Below, piece after piece: positions 1-6,244 of a stretch of 32,702 nt of DNA (its first letter is position 1; each line of letters starts with the position of its first letter). Source of the DNA: an uncultured Bacteroides sp. (GTDB taxonomy: Bacteria > Bacteroidota > Bacteroidia > Bacteroidales > Bacteroidaceae); assembly GCA_949296415.1 (NCBI GenBank), contig CASFQC010000023.1:1-32702 (forward strand). Direction: 5' to 3'. Both the position numbers and the translations under genes were made by a program. The notes beneath the pieces are model-generated. The model was not told where the DNA came from. It worked only from the letters and a program-made list of their open reading frames with translations, and did not search any database.

Positions 1-193
1 CTATGCACGCAAGCACATAGACCGCATGATTGACCGGGGACAACAACGCAACGCGAGGAATTATGAGCTGGCGTTGCAGCACATGGAACGGTTTGCAGGT
101 ACGACGAGGATTATGTTCTCGCACCTTACTTCCAACTTTGTGGCCCGGTGGATTCTTCAACGTATTGGCTATGATTGCCTCATATCGGTCTAG
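1..193 (+). pseudogene. Truncated tyrosine recombinase (integrase) fragment
   Basis: The frame starting at base 2 is open from the left edge to a TAG at 191-193. It reads like the SAM-like core-binding domain of Bacteroidales phage/transposon integrases: a segment beginning YARKHIDRMIDRG, then RNYELALQHMERF, then MFSHLTSNFVARWI. In the family this stretch is followed by about 200 residues of catalytic domain with the R-H-R-Y residues. Here the frame ends about 12 residues after the core-binding helix, so the catalytic domain is absent. The N-terminal part lies outside the window. I infer a dead remnant of an integrated element. The assignment rests on remembered family resemblance only. Confidence 0.6.
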
Positions 194-396
194 TGCTGTT
201 TTTTCTATTTGTTTAAGATGTGGTAAGGTGTTGTTAATACATTAATAATCAGTTGTTTGCTATTATTTTGGTTGTACTAAACAATATTGTAATGACTCGC
301 TGTTCTTTTCAACAGACTAATAGGAAAAAACGATGTATTACGTGTAAAATGCTCAATGAAATAGCTGTGGTGTCCATGGAAAAAGTATTCTGGATA
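194..396. other. Intergenic region between integrase remnant and rpsF promoter
   Basis: AT-rich sequence with no convincing ORF, RNA gene or strong hairpin. It separates the integrase remnant from the ribosomal protein promoter. If the remnant came from an integrated element, one of its ends could lie here, but I see no clear direct repeat marking an attachment site. Confidence 0.5.
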
Positions 397-427
397 TTTG
401 GTGTTTAAAAATTAATGCCTACCTTTG
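397..427 (+). promoter_or_regulatory. Promoter of rpsF-rpsR-rplI
   Basis: TTTG at 397-400, a 19-base spacer, then TACCTTTG at 420-427. This matches the Bacteroidota housekeeping promoter (-33 TTTG, -7 TAnnTTTG) exactly. The transcript should begin near 434, giving a leader of about 30 nt, too short for the S6:S18-binding leader structure known from other phyla. Confidence 0.8.
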
Positions 428-465
428 CACCGCATTTTTAAAATAATTTTTTTACTAACAAAAGT

Positions 466-810
466 ATGAATCATTACGAAACCGTTTTCATTTTGACTCC
501 CGTTTTGTCTGATGCTCAGATGAAGGAAGCGGTAGAAAAATTTAAGGGTATCCTTACCAATGAAGGCGCAACGATTGTGAATGAAGAAAACTGGGGCCTT
601 AAGAAGTTGGCTTATCCCATTCAGAAGAAGTCTACTGGTTTTTATCAGCTCATTGAATTCGATGCGGAGCCTTCCGTAATCAGTAAGTTGGAAATAAATT
701 TCCGCCGCGACGAACGGGTCATTCGTTTCTTGACATTCAAGCAAGACAAGTATGCAGCCGAATATGCTGTTAAAAGAAGAAGTATTAAATCAGCAAAGAA
801 GGAGGATTAA
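466..810 (+). CDS. rpsF: 30S ribosomal protein bS6
   Basis: Protein of 114 residues, the usual length for bS6, beginning [16 protein letters not shown], a canonical bS6 N-terminus. It carries the family's [19 protein letters not shown] region, and the [12 protein letters not shown] strand follows. bS6 binds the central domain of 16S rRNA together with bS18 in the 30S platform. It is the first gene of rpsF-rpsR-rplI, with rpsR starting 2 bp after its stop, so the two are probably translationally coupled. The end of the gene carries GGAGG at about 801-805, which serves as the ribosome binding site for rpsR. Confidence 0.97.
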   Translation: MNHYETVFILTPVLSDAQMKEAVEKFKGILTNEGATIVNEENWGLKKLAYPIQKKSTGFYQLIEFDAEPSVISKLEINFRRDERVIRFLTFKQDKYAAEYAVKRRSIKSAKKED

Positions 811-812
811 TC

Positions 813-1085
813 ATGGCACAGCAAGTTCAGTCGGAAATCAGATATTTAACTCCGCCTACAGTAGATGTTAAGAAGAAGAAATATTGTCGTTTTAAAAAGA
901 GCGGCATTAAGTATATAGATTATAAAGATCCTGAATTCCTGAAAAAGTTCTTGAATGAACAGGGTAAAATACTCCCACGCCGTATTACGGGTACTTCTTT
1001 GAAGTATCAGCGTCGTGTAGCTCAAGCAGTGAAACGTGCACGTCACTTGGCTTTATTGCCTTATGTAACAGACTTGATGAAATAA
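813..1085 (+). CDS. rpsR: 30S ribosomal protein bS18
   Basis: Protein of 90 residues with the bS18 core: [19 protein letters not shown], then a basic helix with [22 protein letters not shown] and the HLALLPY C-terminal motif. It forms a heterodimer with bS6 in the 30S subunit. The start lies 2 bp after rpsF with an overlapping Shine-Dalgarno. rplI follows after 18 bp. No anomaly is visible. Confidence 0.97.
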   Translation: MAQQVQSEIRYLTPPTVDVKKKKYCRFKKSGIKYIDYKDPEFLKKFLNEQGKILPRRITGTSLKYQRRVAQAVKRARHLALLPYVTDLMK

Positions 1086-1103
1086 TAAAGAGGAGAAGTA
1101 TAT

Positions 1104-1553
1104 ATGGAAATTATATTGAAAGAAGATGTCGTTAATCTGGGTTATAAGAACGATATAGTAAATGTAAAGTCTGGTTATGGCCGTAACTACCTCATACCCA
1201 CAGGTAAGGCTGTAATAGCTTCTCCGTCTGCGAAAAAAATGTTGGCCGAAGAACTTAAACAACGTGCACACAAGCTGGAAAAAATTAAAAAAGATGCTGA
1301 AGAATTGGCAGCTAAGTTGGAAGGCGTTTCTTTAACCATTGCAACAAAGGTAAGCTCTACGGGTACAATCTTCGGCTCTGTGGGCAACATTCAGATTGCT
1401 GATGAGTTAGCTAAATTAGGTCACAACATTGACCGCAAACTGATTGTCGTGAAAGATACAGTTAAAGAAGTAGGTGATTACAAGGCCTTGATAAAACTTC
1501 ATAAGGAGGTTTCCGTTGAGATACCCTTTACTGTAGTTGCTGAAGAAGCTTGA
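1104..1553 (+). CDS. rplI: 50S ribosomal protein bL9
   Basis: Protein of 149 residues, typical for bL9. The N-terminal domain has the signature of the family ([18 protein letters not shown]), followed by the long connecting helix (about residues 45-75) and the C-terminal globular domain. It binds 23S rRNA at the L1 stalk base. GAGGAGAAG lies about 10 bp before the ATG as a ribosome binding site. It is the last gene of the operon and is followed by a strong hairpin terminator at 1612-1653. Confidence 0.97.
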   Translation: MEIILKEDVVNLGYKNDIVNVKSGYGRNYLIPTGKAVIASPSAKKMLAEELKQRAHKLEKIKKDAEELAAKLEGVSLTIATKVSSTGTIFGSVGNIQIADELAKLGHNIDRKLIVVKDTVKEVGDYKALIKLHKEVSVEIPFTVVAEEA

Positions 1554-1611
1554 ATCTTTCTTTAGGAAAAAGATGCGTGTGTAAGTAGAATAAACGTATT
1601 ATCTAATTTAA

Positions 1612-1653
1612 AGAGGCTGTCTCAAAATAGACTTGAGACAGCCTCTGTTCTTT
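1612..1653 (+). terminator. Terminator of the rpsF operon
   Basis: A perfect 14-bp stem (1612-1625 pairs with 1633-1646, AGAGGCTGTCTCAA) with a 7-base loop, followed by a short T-rich stretch (GTTCTTT). It lies 59 bp after the rplI stop. The interrupted T tract makes it a weaker intrinsic terminator than the stem suggests. Confidence 0.75.
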
Positions 1654-1796
1654 AATTCAGTTTTTGGGCATATTGTGATTTTGGAAGGTCAGTCTGGAAA
1701 GTCAGTTGCATCGGTATGTTTTTGTCATTAGGAAAAGACATTTATTACAGAAAATTGGAATTTAGATGTGTCTGCTCTAATTTTTAATTATAAAAA

Positions 1797-1878
1797 TTGT
1801 AATCCGTTATTTTTTTATTAACTCTGCCCTCACTAATTTGAAGCAAGTCACAATAAGGAACATTCGTTGTAATCCGTT
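1797..1878. repeat. 12-bp direct repeat pair TTGTAATCCGTT
   Basis: The 12-mer TTGTAATCCGTT occurs at 1797-1808 and again at 1867-1878, exactly 70 bp apart, inside the gene-free region upstream of a hairpin terminator. The pair could be a target-site duplication, regulator sites, or chance in AT-rich DNA. Confidence 0.45.
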
Positions 1879-1893
1879 GTGAAAACATTAGGT

Positions 1894-1922
1894 TCCCTCG
1901 TCCTTTAACGGGGGATTTTTTT
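1894..1922 (+). terminator. Orphan intrinsic terminator
   Basis: TCCCTCG at 1894-1900 pairs with CGGGGGA at 1909-1915 (7 bp with one G-T wobble, 8-base loop), directly followed by seven T residues. This is a standard intrinsic terminator shape. No gene precedes it; the nearest, rplI, ends 340 bp upstream and has its own hairpin. It may end a small RNA or a read-through transcript. Confidence 0.55.
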
Positions 1923-2201
1923 GTTTTGTACGATCGGGGATAAGGGGGCAGTCCGGAAAACCGGTTGTGGAAAACAATGCACGAACATTATACCCCGATA
2001 CATATATAAATGATTTCTTTGCACGATTGCTAATCGTACACGTGGATGATTAGTGGTCGTGTAACTTACTAAGCCATGTGGTTTGACTTTTCCCGATGAT
2101 GAGACATACCGATGCAACCGGTTTTCCGAGCTAGACTTGATAAGGGGCAGCGTATAAATGAGTGACATAATGTCAGTGGACATATAGTCTGGCAGGAAAA
2201 A

Positions 2202-2377
2202 AGAGCCAATTTGAATTTTTCTCTTGAAGATTTTTTATTCAATCTGTTTTTGAGCCTTTTTTCGGTTTCTTTCCTCGTTCCTCTTTGTTACGTAGCCTGT
2301 ATGCTCCTCACGACAACGGGAAAATATTCTCGGAAAAACATCCCAAAACAGTACTGGGCAAAATTTAAATAGGCTCT
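2202..2377 (-). repeat. Dispersed palindromic repeat, copy A (MITE-like)
   Basis: About 176 bp bounded by terminal inverted repeats: AGAGCCaATTTgAATTTT at the left, and its near reverse complement ending AAATAGGCTCT at the right. An internal inverted pair (2247-2265 with 2329-2348) and a small central hairpin around GTAGC mean the whole element can fold as one long imperfect hairpin. The reverse complement aligns along its length with copy C at 32325-32501, and its left half with copy B at 9207-9317. It encodes no protein. It ends about 110 bp before the cbpA start. Confidence 0.7.
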
Positions 2378-2421
2378 AAGAGGAGATTGCCTTTTTTTAT
2401 GACTCTCAAAGGTAAATAGTT

Positions 2422-2428
2422 TACTTTG
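2422..2428 (+). promoter_or_regulatory. Possible -7 element of cbpA
   Basis: TACTTTG lies 59 bp before the cbpA ATG. It resembles TAnnTTTG with one base missing between TA and TTTG, and no clear TTTG is found at the -33 distance. This is a weak candidate, given because it is the best match upstream of the gene. Confidence 0.3.
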
Positions 2429-2486
2429 CAGAGAGTTTTGGCTTATTATTTGTGTTGGCGGGTCATGAAAGGTAATATAATGGATT

Positions 2487-3437
2487 ATGGCTTATATTGA
2501 TTACTATCACGTTTTAGGTGTAGACCGGACCGCATCACAGGATGATATTAAAAAAGCGTTCAGAAAATTGGCGCGTAAATATCATCCTGATCTTAATCCG
2601 GATGATCCTACGGCCAAGGAAAAATTTCAGGCTATTAATGAGGCAAACGAAGTTCTTGGAGATCCGGACAAGCGTAAAAAGTATGATGAATATGGTGAGC
2701 AGTGGAAGTATGCTGATGAGTTTGAAGCTCAAAAAAAGGCAACCGGACGAACTGAAGGATTCGGTGGCTTTAGCAATGGAGGCGGCTTTCACACAGACGG
2801 GAACGGTACGTACTGGTATTCATCTGATGGACAGGAATTTTACGGTAACAATGCCGATGGCTTTTCCGATTTCTTTGAGCATTTGTTCGGACATCGTTCA
2901 CGGAGAAGTGGTGAGGCTGACTATGGATTCCGTGGTCAGGATTACCAATCGGAACTGCATCTTTCGTTGCGTGATGCGGCACAGACTCATAAAGAAGTAC
3001 TTGATGTCAATGGCAGGCAGGTGAGAATAACCGTTCCAGCCGGTGTGGCCAACGGACAGGTCATTAAATTGAAGGGTTATGGAGCCTCAGGAGTGAACGG
3101 AGGTCCTGCGGGGGATTTATATATCACATTTGTGATATCCGATGATCCTTTGTTCAAACGGTTAGGAGATGATTTGTACGAAGATGTGACCGTTGATCTC
3201 TATACCGCCATACTTGGAGGCGAGCAGCTGGTCAATACCCTTGATGGTCAGGTTAGACTGAAAGTAAAACCCGGCACCCAGCCTGGTACGAAAGTTCGTT
3301 TAAAGGGCAAGGGATTTCCTGTATATAAGACTGAAGGGGTGTGTGGAGACCTTATTGTGACTTATAATGTGAAACTGCCGGAAAGTCTTTCTGAACAGCA
3401 AAGGGAGATGTTCCGTAAGATTCAATCGATGAACTGA
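2487..3437 (+). CDS. cbpA: DnaJ-type co-chaperone, CbpA-like
   Basis: Protein of 316 residues. It has an N-terminal J domain (about 4-70) with the HPD motif at residues 33-35, needed to stimulate the DnaK ATPase. A Gly/Phe-rich linker with several GFG/GGF runs spans about 85-155, and the C-terminal beta-rich substrate-binding region about 155-310. The CxxCxGxG zinc repeats of true DnaJ are absent, which places it with the CbpA/DjlA-like class B proteins. The start is ATG at 2487; an ATG 7 bp upstream runs into a stop after six codons. A CbpM-like gene follows 15 bp later, a pairing known from E. coli cbpAM and supportive of the CbpA call. Cytoplasmic. Confidence 0.9.
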   Translation: MAYIDYYHVLGVDRTASQDDIKKAFRKLARKYHPDLNPDDPTAKEKFQAINEANEVLGDPDKRKKYDEYGEQWKYADEFEAQKKATGRTEGFGGFSNGGGFHTDGNGTYWYSSDGQEFYGNNADGFSDFFEHLFGHRSRRSGEADYGFRGQDYQSELHLSLRDAAQTHKEVLDVNGRQVRITVPAGVANGQVIKLKGYGASGVNGGPAGDLYITFVISDDPLFKRLGDDLYEDVTVDLYTAILGGEQLVNTLDGQVRLKVKPGTQPGTKVRLKGKGFPVYKTEGVCGDLIVTYNVKLPESLSEQQREMFRKIQSMN

Positions 3438-3452
3438 TTAAGGTAACGTATT

Positions 3453-3749
3453 ATGCAGAGTGATTTAGTTATTGTCAGAGACTATTGTGACAAATGTCAC
3501 ATTGAGCCTTCATTTATTGATTTGTTGCAGGAAGGTGGTCTCATTACTGTTGAGATAGAAGATGGAGAACGTTGCTTGCTTTTCTCTCAATTACCTGATA
3601 TTGAAAGGTATAGTAGGATGTATTATGAATTGTCTATCAATATGGAAGGTATAGACGCCATCCGTCATTTGCTGAAACGGATGGATGAGATGCAAAAGGA
3701 GATTCAAAGGTTGCGGTCACGTCTTCGTCTGTTTGAAGGGATTGACTGA
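3453..3749 (+). CDS. cbpM: CbpM-like chaperone modulator (MerR-like fold)
   Basis: Protein of 98 residues. The N-terminal half (about 5-60) matches the winged-helix arrangement of CbpM/MerR-like proteins, with the segment HIEPSFIDLLQEGGLITVE. The C-terminus (about 65-95) is a charged helix, IRHLLKRMDEMQKEIQRLRSRL, with coiled-coil character. In E. coli, CbpM binds the J domain of CbpA and inhibits it. The position 15 bp after cbpA supports the same role here. CDKC near the start (residues 12-15) is a lone Cys pair and not enough to claim metal binding. The gene is followed by a terminator shared with the convergent methyltransferase. Confidence 0.8.
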   Translation: MQSDLVIVRDYCDKCHIEPSFIDLLQEGGLITVEIEDGERCLLFSQLPDIERYSRMYYELSINMEGIDAIRHLLKRMDEMQKEIQRLRSRLRLFEGID

Positions 3750-3784
3750 CTGCGCCGGTGTCGTGCGAAATTGGGAAAACAGAT

Positions 3785-3831
3785 AAAAAGCGAAGAGGAA
3801 AGGGTCGTATCTTTTCTGCTTCGCTTTTTTT
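3785..3831. terminator. Bidirectional terminator between cbpM and the methyltransferase
   Basis: AAAAAGCGAAG at 3785-3795 pairs with CTTCGCTTTTT at 3819-3829. The T run continues to 3831 on the plus strand, and the left A run supplies a T run on the minus strand. It sits between two convergent genes (stops at 3749 and 3867) and can end both transcripts. Confidence 0.85.
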
Positions 3832-3866
3832 GTACAGAGAGGGTTGTTCGCTTTGGATGTATATCT

Positions 3867-4646
3867 TTATATTTCTTTCAATAGATACCAGCATGACGTG
3901 GAGAAGAAATTTCTGATCCACGGTAGGTGTCCTATTGCTTTCCATAATTTTCTCGGATACATTCCGAATTTTTGTTTATAGTGGGGATTGATGAACCACA
4001 GTGTACGTCTGTTTATCACAAATTGGCAGTCATGTATCTTATGTTCAAAATTTTCTATTGTAGTTCTTGTCTTTTTAATGTTGAGCATTTCACTGATGCC
4101 TTCCGGTGGTTCTCCGGCTGCTTGTAAAGTCAGTTTGTAAAGTGACTTCGGAAGCAGATGGAGGAAAGGGAAATGTGAAAGCAATCGGCTGTGGCACATC
4201 TGTTGATGTCCTCCAAATGGCATTTGCCATGCGGGGAATGCAATGAACACCACACCGTCAGGCTTGAGGAATCTGTGGAGCTGCTTTAGCAGCCGGTCTT
4301 TCTCTACGATATGTTCTATGACATCGTGCAGTATTACTACGTCAAAAGTCATGTCATGTCTGTCTATGTCAAAGATGTTTGCTGCAATAAATGTGCCTTG
4401 TAGATTTTCGGACTGGAAGAATGCCCGGGCTTGTTCCACGCGCCAGGAGAGCAGTTCTATTCCTGTTGTCTGACAACCCATTTCCGCAAAGGGAGCCAGA
4501 TTGCCTCCTTCCCCACAGCCTATTTCCAATATGCGTGTGTTCGCATCCAATGTTATGGCTTGTTGTATGTATGGCAGGTAAAACTCTTTGCAGGTGGCGC
4601 GTTGTTCGTCAAAATAAGCTTTACGGTTGAAGTGTCTTTCTTGCAT
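3867..4646 (-). CDS. Class I SAM-dependent methyltransferase
   Basis: About 259 residues from the ATG at 4644-4646 (MQERHFNRKAYFDEQ). The frame is open 11 codons further, to a TTG at 4677-4679 that overlaps the xylanase stop, so a longer form is possible. The SAM-binding motif I EIGCGEGG is at about residues 41-48, and the acidic strand-2 end GIE at about 62-64. FDVVILHDVIEHI, typical of UbiG/Methyltransf_11-type enzymes, is at about 101-113, followed by LKPDGVVFIAFPAW. The C-terminal third (about 150-259) is rich in aromatic residues and less typical. The substrate cannot be read from the sequence; small molecules, lipids or sugars are all possible. It is close downstream of the xylanase and probably co-transcribed with it. 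Confidence 0.85.
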   Translation of the reverse strand: MQERHFNRKAYFDEQRATCKEFYLPYIQQAITLDANTRILEIGCGEGGNLAPFAEMGCQTTGIELLSWRVEQARAFFQSENLQGTFIAANIFDIDRHDMTFDVVILHDVIEHIVEKDRLLKQLHRFLKPDGVVFIAFPAWQMPFGGHQQMCHSRLLSHFPFLHLLPKSLYKLTLQAAGEPPEGISEMLNIKKTRTTIENFEHKIHDCQFVINRRTLWFINPHYKQKFGMYPRKLWKAIGHLPWIRNFFSTSCWYLLKEI

Positions 4647-4675
4647 GATGGGGATTGTTGGTTTTTTATGATTTT

Positions 4676-5818
4676 TCAATTCTGGTGTCGTTCATTGCCC
4701 AGCAGGGCTTTTACGAATGGCTTGGGCTGGTAATTGCGGTCAAACAGCAAGGGGTAGTCCGTGCGGCCCGAGACAGGAAAATTGTTCTTCCATGAGTTGC
4801 CATCTGTGACCCCCCAGGTGGTTACTCTTTCTATAATGTCAGCATGTTTTATGAAAAGTTCAAAAAATGAGCGCATTCTTTCATTCCATTTTTTCGAGAT
4901 GCTTTCCGGCAGTCCGTCAGGGTAGGGATTCAACGCTTTTTGGTAGTCTTGCGTCTCCGATATGTTTGCCGATTGGCTTACTGTGGGCAATGCGCTCATA
5001 TCCCATTCTGTAATCATGACCTTTACTCCGGTGGAGGCAAAAGCGAGCATGCTGGCCTCAAAATCGCTTATTTTAGGGTAGTCCATACCCATATGTCCTT
5101 GCATTCCTACAGCATCAATGCGTATTCCCTGTGATTTCAGTTTTTGTACGAGACGTACCACAGCGTTACGTCGGCCGGGGTTGTCCATGCCATAGTCGTT
5201 ATAGTAAAGTTCAGCTTCAGGGTCGGCCTCATGTGCATATTGGAAAGCCAGCGGGATGAAATCTTCTCCTAAGATTTTGAAGAATTTGCTTTCCCTGTAG
5301 CTTCCATCCTCCAAAATCGCCTCATTTACCACATCCCATCCTTTGACTCTTCCTTTATACCGGCCTACTATTGTGCTGATATGTTTCTTCATGCGTGCTT
5401 TCAGTGTTTCTGGAGAAACGTCAGCACCTTTGTCGTCCACGCAGAACCATGGTGCGAGCTGGGAATGCCAAATCAGGCAATGTCCTATGATTTCTAATCC
5501 GTATTTTTCGCCGAATTCTACAAACTTATCCGTATCTGTGAAGTCGTAGCGGTTCTCTTCCGGGTGTATGAAGCTGCATTTCATGCAGTTTTCCGGAGTG
5601 ATGGCATTGAAATGGCGTCTTATCAGCTCGATTGTCTTGTTGTCTCTTTCTGATACTTGTGACATGTTCAGTGCGGCTCCGATAAGGAATTTGTTGTCTG
5701 TCACATCTTTAAGTCCGGTCTGGGCTGTGGCGCAATTGTTTTTTCCCACTTGACAGATGAAGAAGATTGTAAGCAGTGAAGCTCTGATGAATGATTTGGT
5801 GTTCATAAGGTTATGCAT
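4676..5818 (-). CDS. GH10 endo-1,4-beta-xylanase, secreted
   Basis: Protein of 380 residues, one glycoside hydrolase family 10 domain after an N-terminal signal. A hydrophobic segment (about 11-23) is followed by a likely cleavage near CATAQ. GH10 landmarks are clear. [12 protein letters not shown] lies at 69-80 and [13 protein letters not shown] at 112-124. The acid/base Glu166 is in WDVVNEA and the nucleophile Glu271 in [11 protein letters not shown]10 enzymes hydrolyse internal xylan bonds with retention of configuration. There is no carbohydrate-binding module, and no SusC/SusD gene nearby, so it is not in an obvious polysaccharide utilisation locus. A second ATG at 5804-5806 (MNTKSF) is an equally plausible start. 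No lipobox Cys is convincing, so periplasm or export is inferred. Confidence 0.93.
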   Translation of the reverse strand: MHNLMNTKSFIRASLLTIFFICQVGKNNCATAQTGLKDVTDNKFLIGAALNMSQVSERDNKTIELIRRHFNAITPENCMKCSFIHPEENRYDFTDTDKFVEFGEKYGLEIIGHCLIWHSQLAPWFCVDDKGADVSPETLKARMKKHISTIVGRYKGRVKGWDVVNEAILEDGSYRESKFFKILGEDFIPLAFQYAHEADPEAELYYNDYGMDNPGRRNAVVRLVQKLKSQGIRIDAVGMQGHMGMDYPKISDFEASMLAFASTGVKVMITEWDMSALPTVSQSANISETQDYQKALNPYPDGLPESISKKWNERMRSFFELFIKHADIIERVTTWGVTDGNSWKNNFPVSGRTDYPLLFDRNYQPKPFVKALLGNERHQN

Positions 5819-5890
5819 ATTTAATTAGGTGGATAACGGATTAGTGATTTCCTTGATGTAGTATGCGTGGCATTCGCTGTCTTTTCCTGT

Positions 5891-6036
5891 TGTGTGCGAG
5901 ACATCCGGGCAAGTGTCGTTTGCCTTTGGTGCGGGTCTGTTCGCACCTTGGTGTGGACCCACATGCAGGATGTTGCAGACCCATTCACAGCCGGGTGCGG
6001 ATCCGTCCACAGAAAGCTGTGAGTCCGTATGTAGCA
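5891..6036. repeat. Cluster of degenerate palindromic units of about 22 bp
   Basis: Five or six related units follow one another between the xylanase start and valS. Examples are GGTGCGGGTCTGTTCGCACC (5928-5947), GTGTGGACCCACATGCA (from 5951), GTTGCAGACCCATTCAC (from 5972), GGTGCGGATCCGTCCAC (5994-6010) and GTGAGTCCGTATGTAGC (from 6019). Each centres on a GGaCC/GGgTC-like core flanked by GTGC and GCAC-like halves, so each is an imperfect palindrome. The block is GC-rich compared with the AT-rich DNA on both sides. Its role is unknown. Confidence 0.55.
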
Positions 6037-6120
6037 ATATGTTGAATTTCAAAGGAATATCGCCAATAGCCATATCTCGGGTGAAAGGACTGTGCCCATA
6101 TGTTGTTTTTTACCTGTCTG

Positions 6121-6128
6121 CAAAGGTA
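6121..6128 (-). promoter_or_regulatory. Possible -7 element driving the xylanase
   Basis: CAAAGGTA on the plus strand reads TACCTTTG on the minus strand, a full -7 match, but no CAAA is found at the expected -33 distance. If used, the xylanase mRNA would have a leader of about 300 nt containing the palindromic units at 5891-6036. It lies back to back with the valS promoter. Confidence 0.35.
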
Positions 6129-6134
6129 GCAAAC

Positions 6135-6166
6135 TTTGCGGATATTCATTTAATTTATTAATTTTG
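6135..6166 (+). promoter_or_regulatory. Promoter of valS
   Basis: TTTG at 6135-6138, a 20-base spacer and TAATTTTG at 6159-6166 give a full Bacteroidota promoter match. Transcription should start near 6173, leaving a leader of about 70 nt before the valS ATG. I see no T-box or other known leader structure in that leader. Confidence 0.75.
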
Positions 6167-6244
6167 CGGCCTATTTATTAAGGGATATATAGGATACCTC
6201 TTCCTATGAAATGCCAGAACATATAATTTTTAGATGTAACTACA

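Larger units (their letters stand above)
1696..2127. repeat. Inverted-repeat region, arms about 41 bp
   Basis: The segment 1696-1737 is repeated in inverted orientation at 2087-2127, with a shared core of about 15 bases (GTTGCATCGGTATGT) and matching ends. I estimate about 33 of 42 positions match. A third partial arm with CGGAAAACCGGTTG lies at about 1952-1966, in the same orientation as the left arm. Smaller palindromes sit between them, for example ACGATTgctAATCGT near 2024-2038. No protein-coding gene is visible inside. It could be a decayed non-autonomous element or a structured RNA region; the sequence does not decide. Confidence 0.55.

Noticed and set aside
466-810. S6:S18-binding autoregulatory leader before rpsF
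   Set aside because: The predicted leader is about 30 nt and lacks the conserved bulge sequence of that RNA motif.
1905-2183. A 92-codon minus-strand open frame in the gene-free region
   Set aside because: It spans the inverted repeats and the orphan terminator, shows no family resemblance and has no promoter. It is better explained as open by chance.
4644-4679. TTG start of the methyltransferase overlapping the xylanase stop
   Set aside because: The ATG at 4646 gives a more usual N-terminus; the TTG form remains possible and is noted in the entry.
5892-6161. A Cys-rich small plus-strand frame and an overlapping minus-strand frame upstream of valS
   Set aside because: Both run through the palindromic units, which explain the repeated residues, and the plus frame would overlap the valS promoter.
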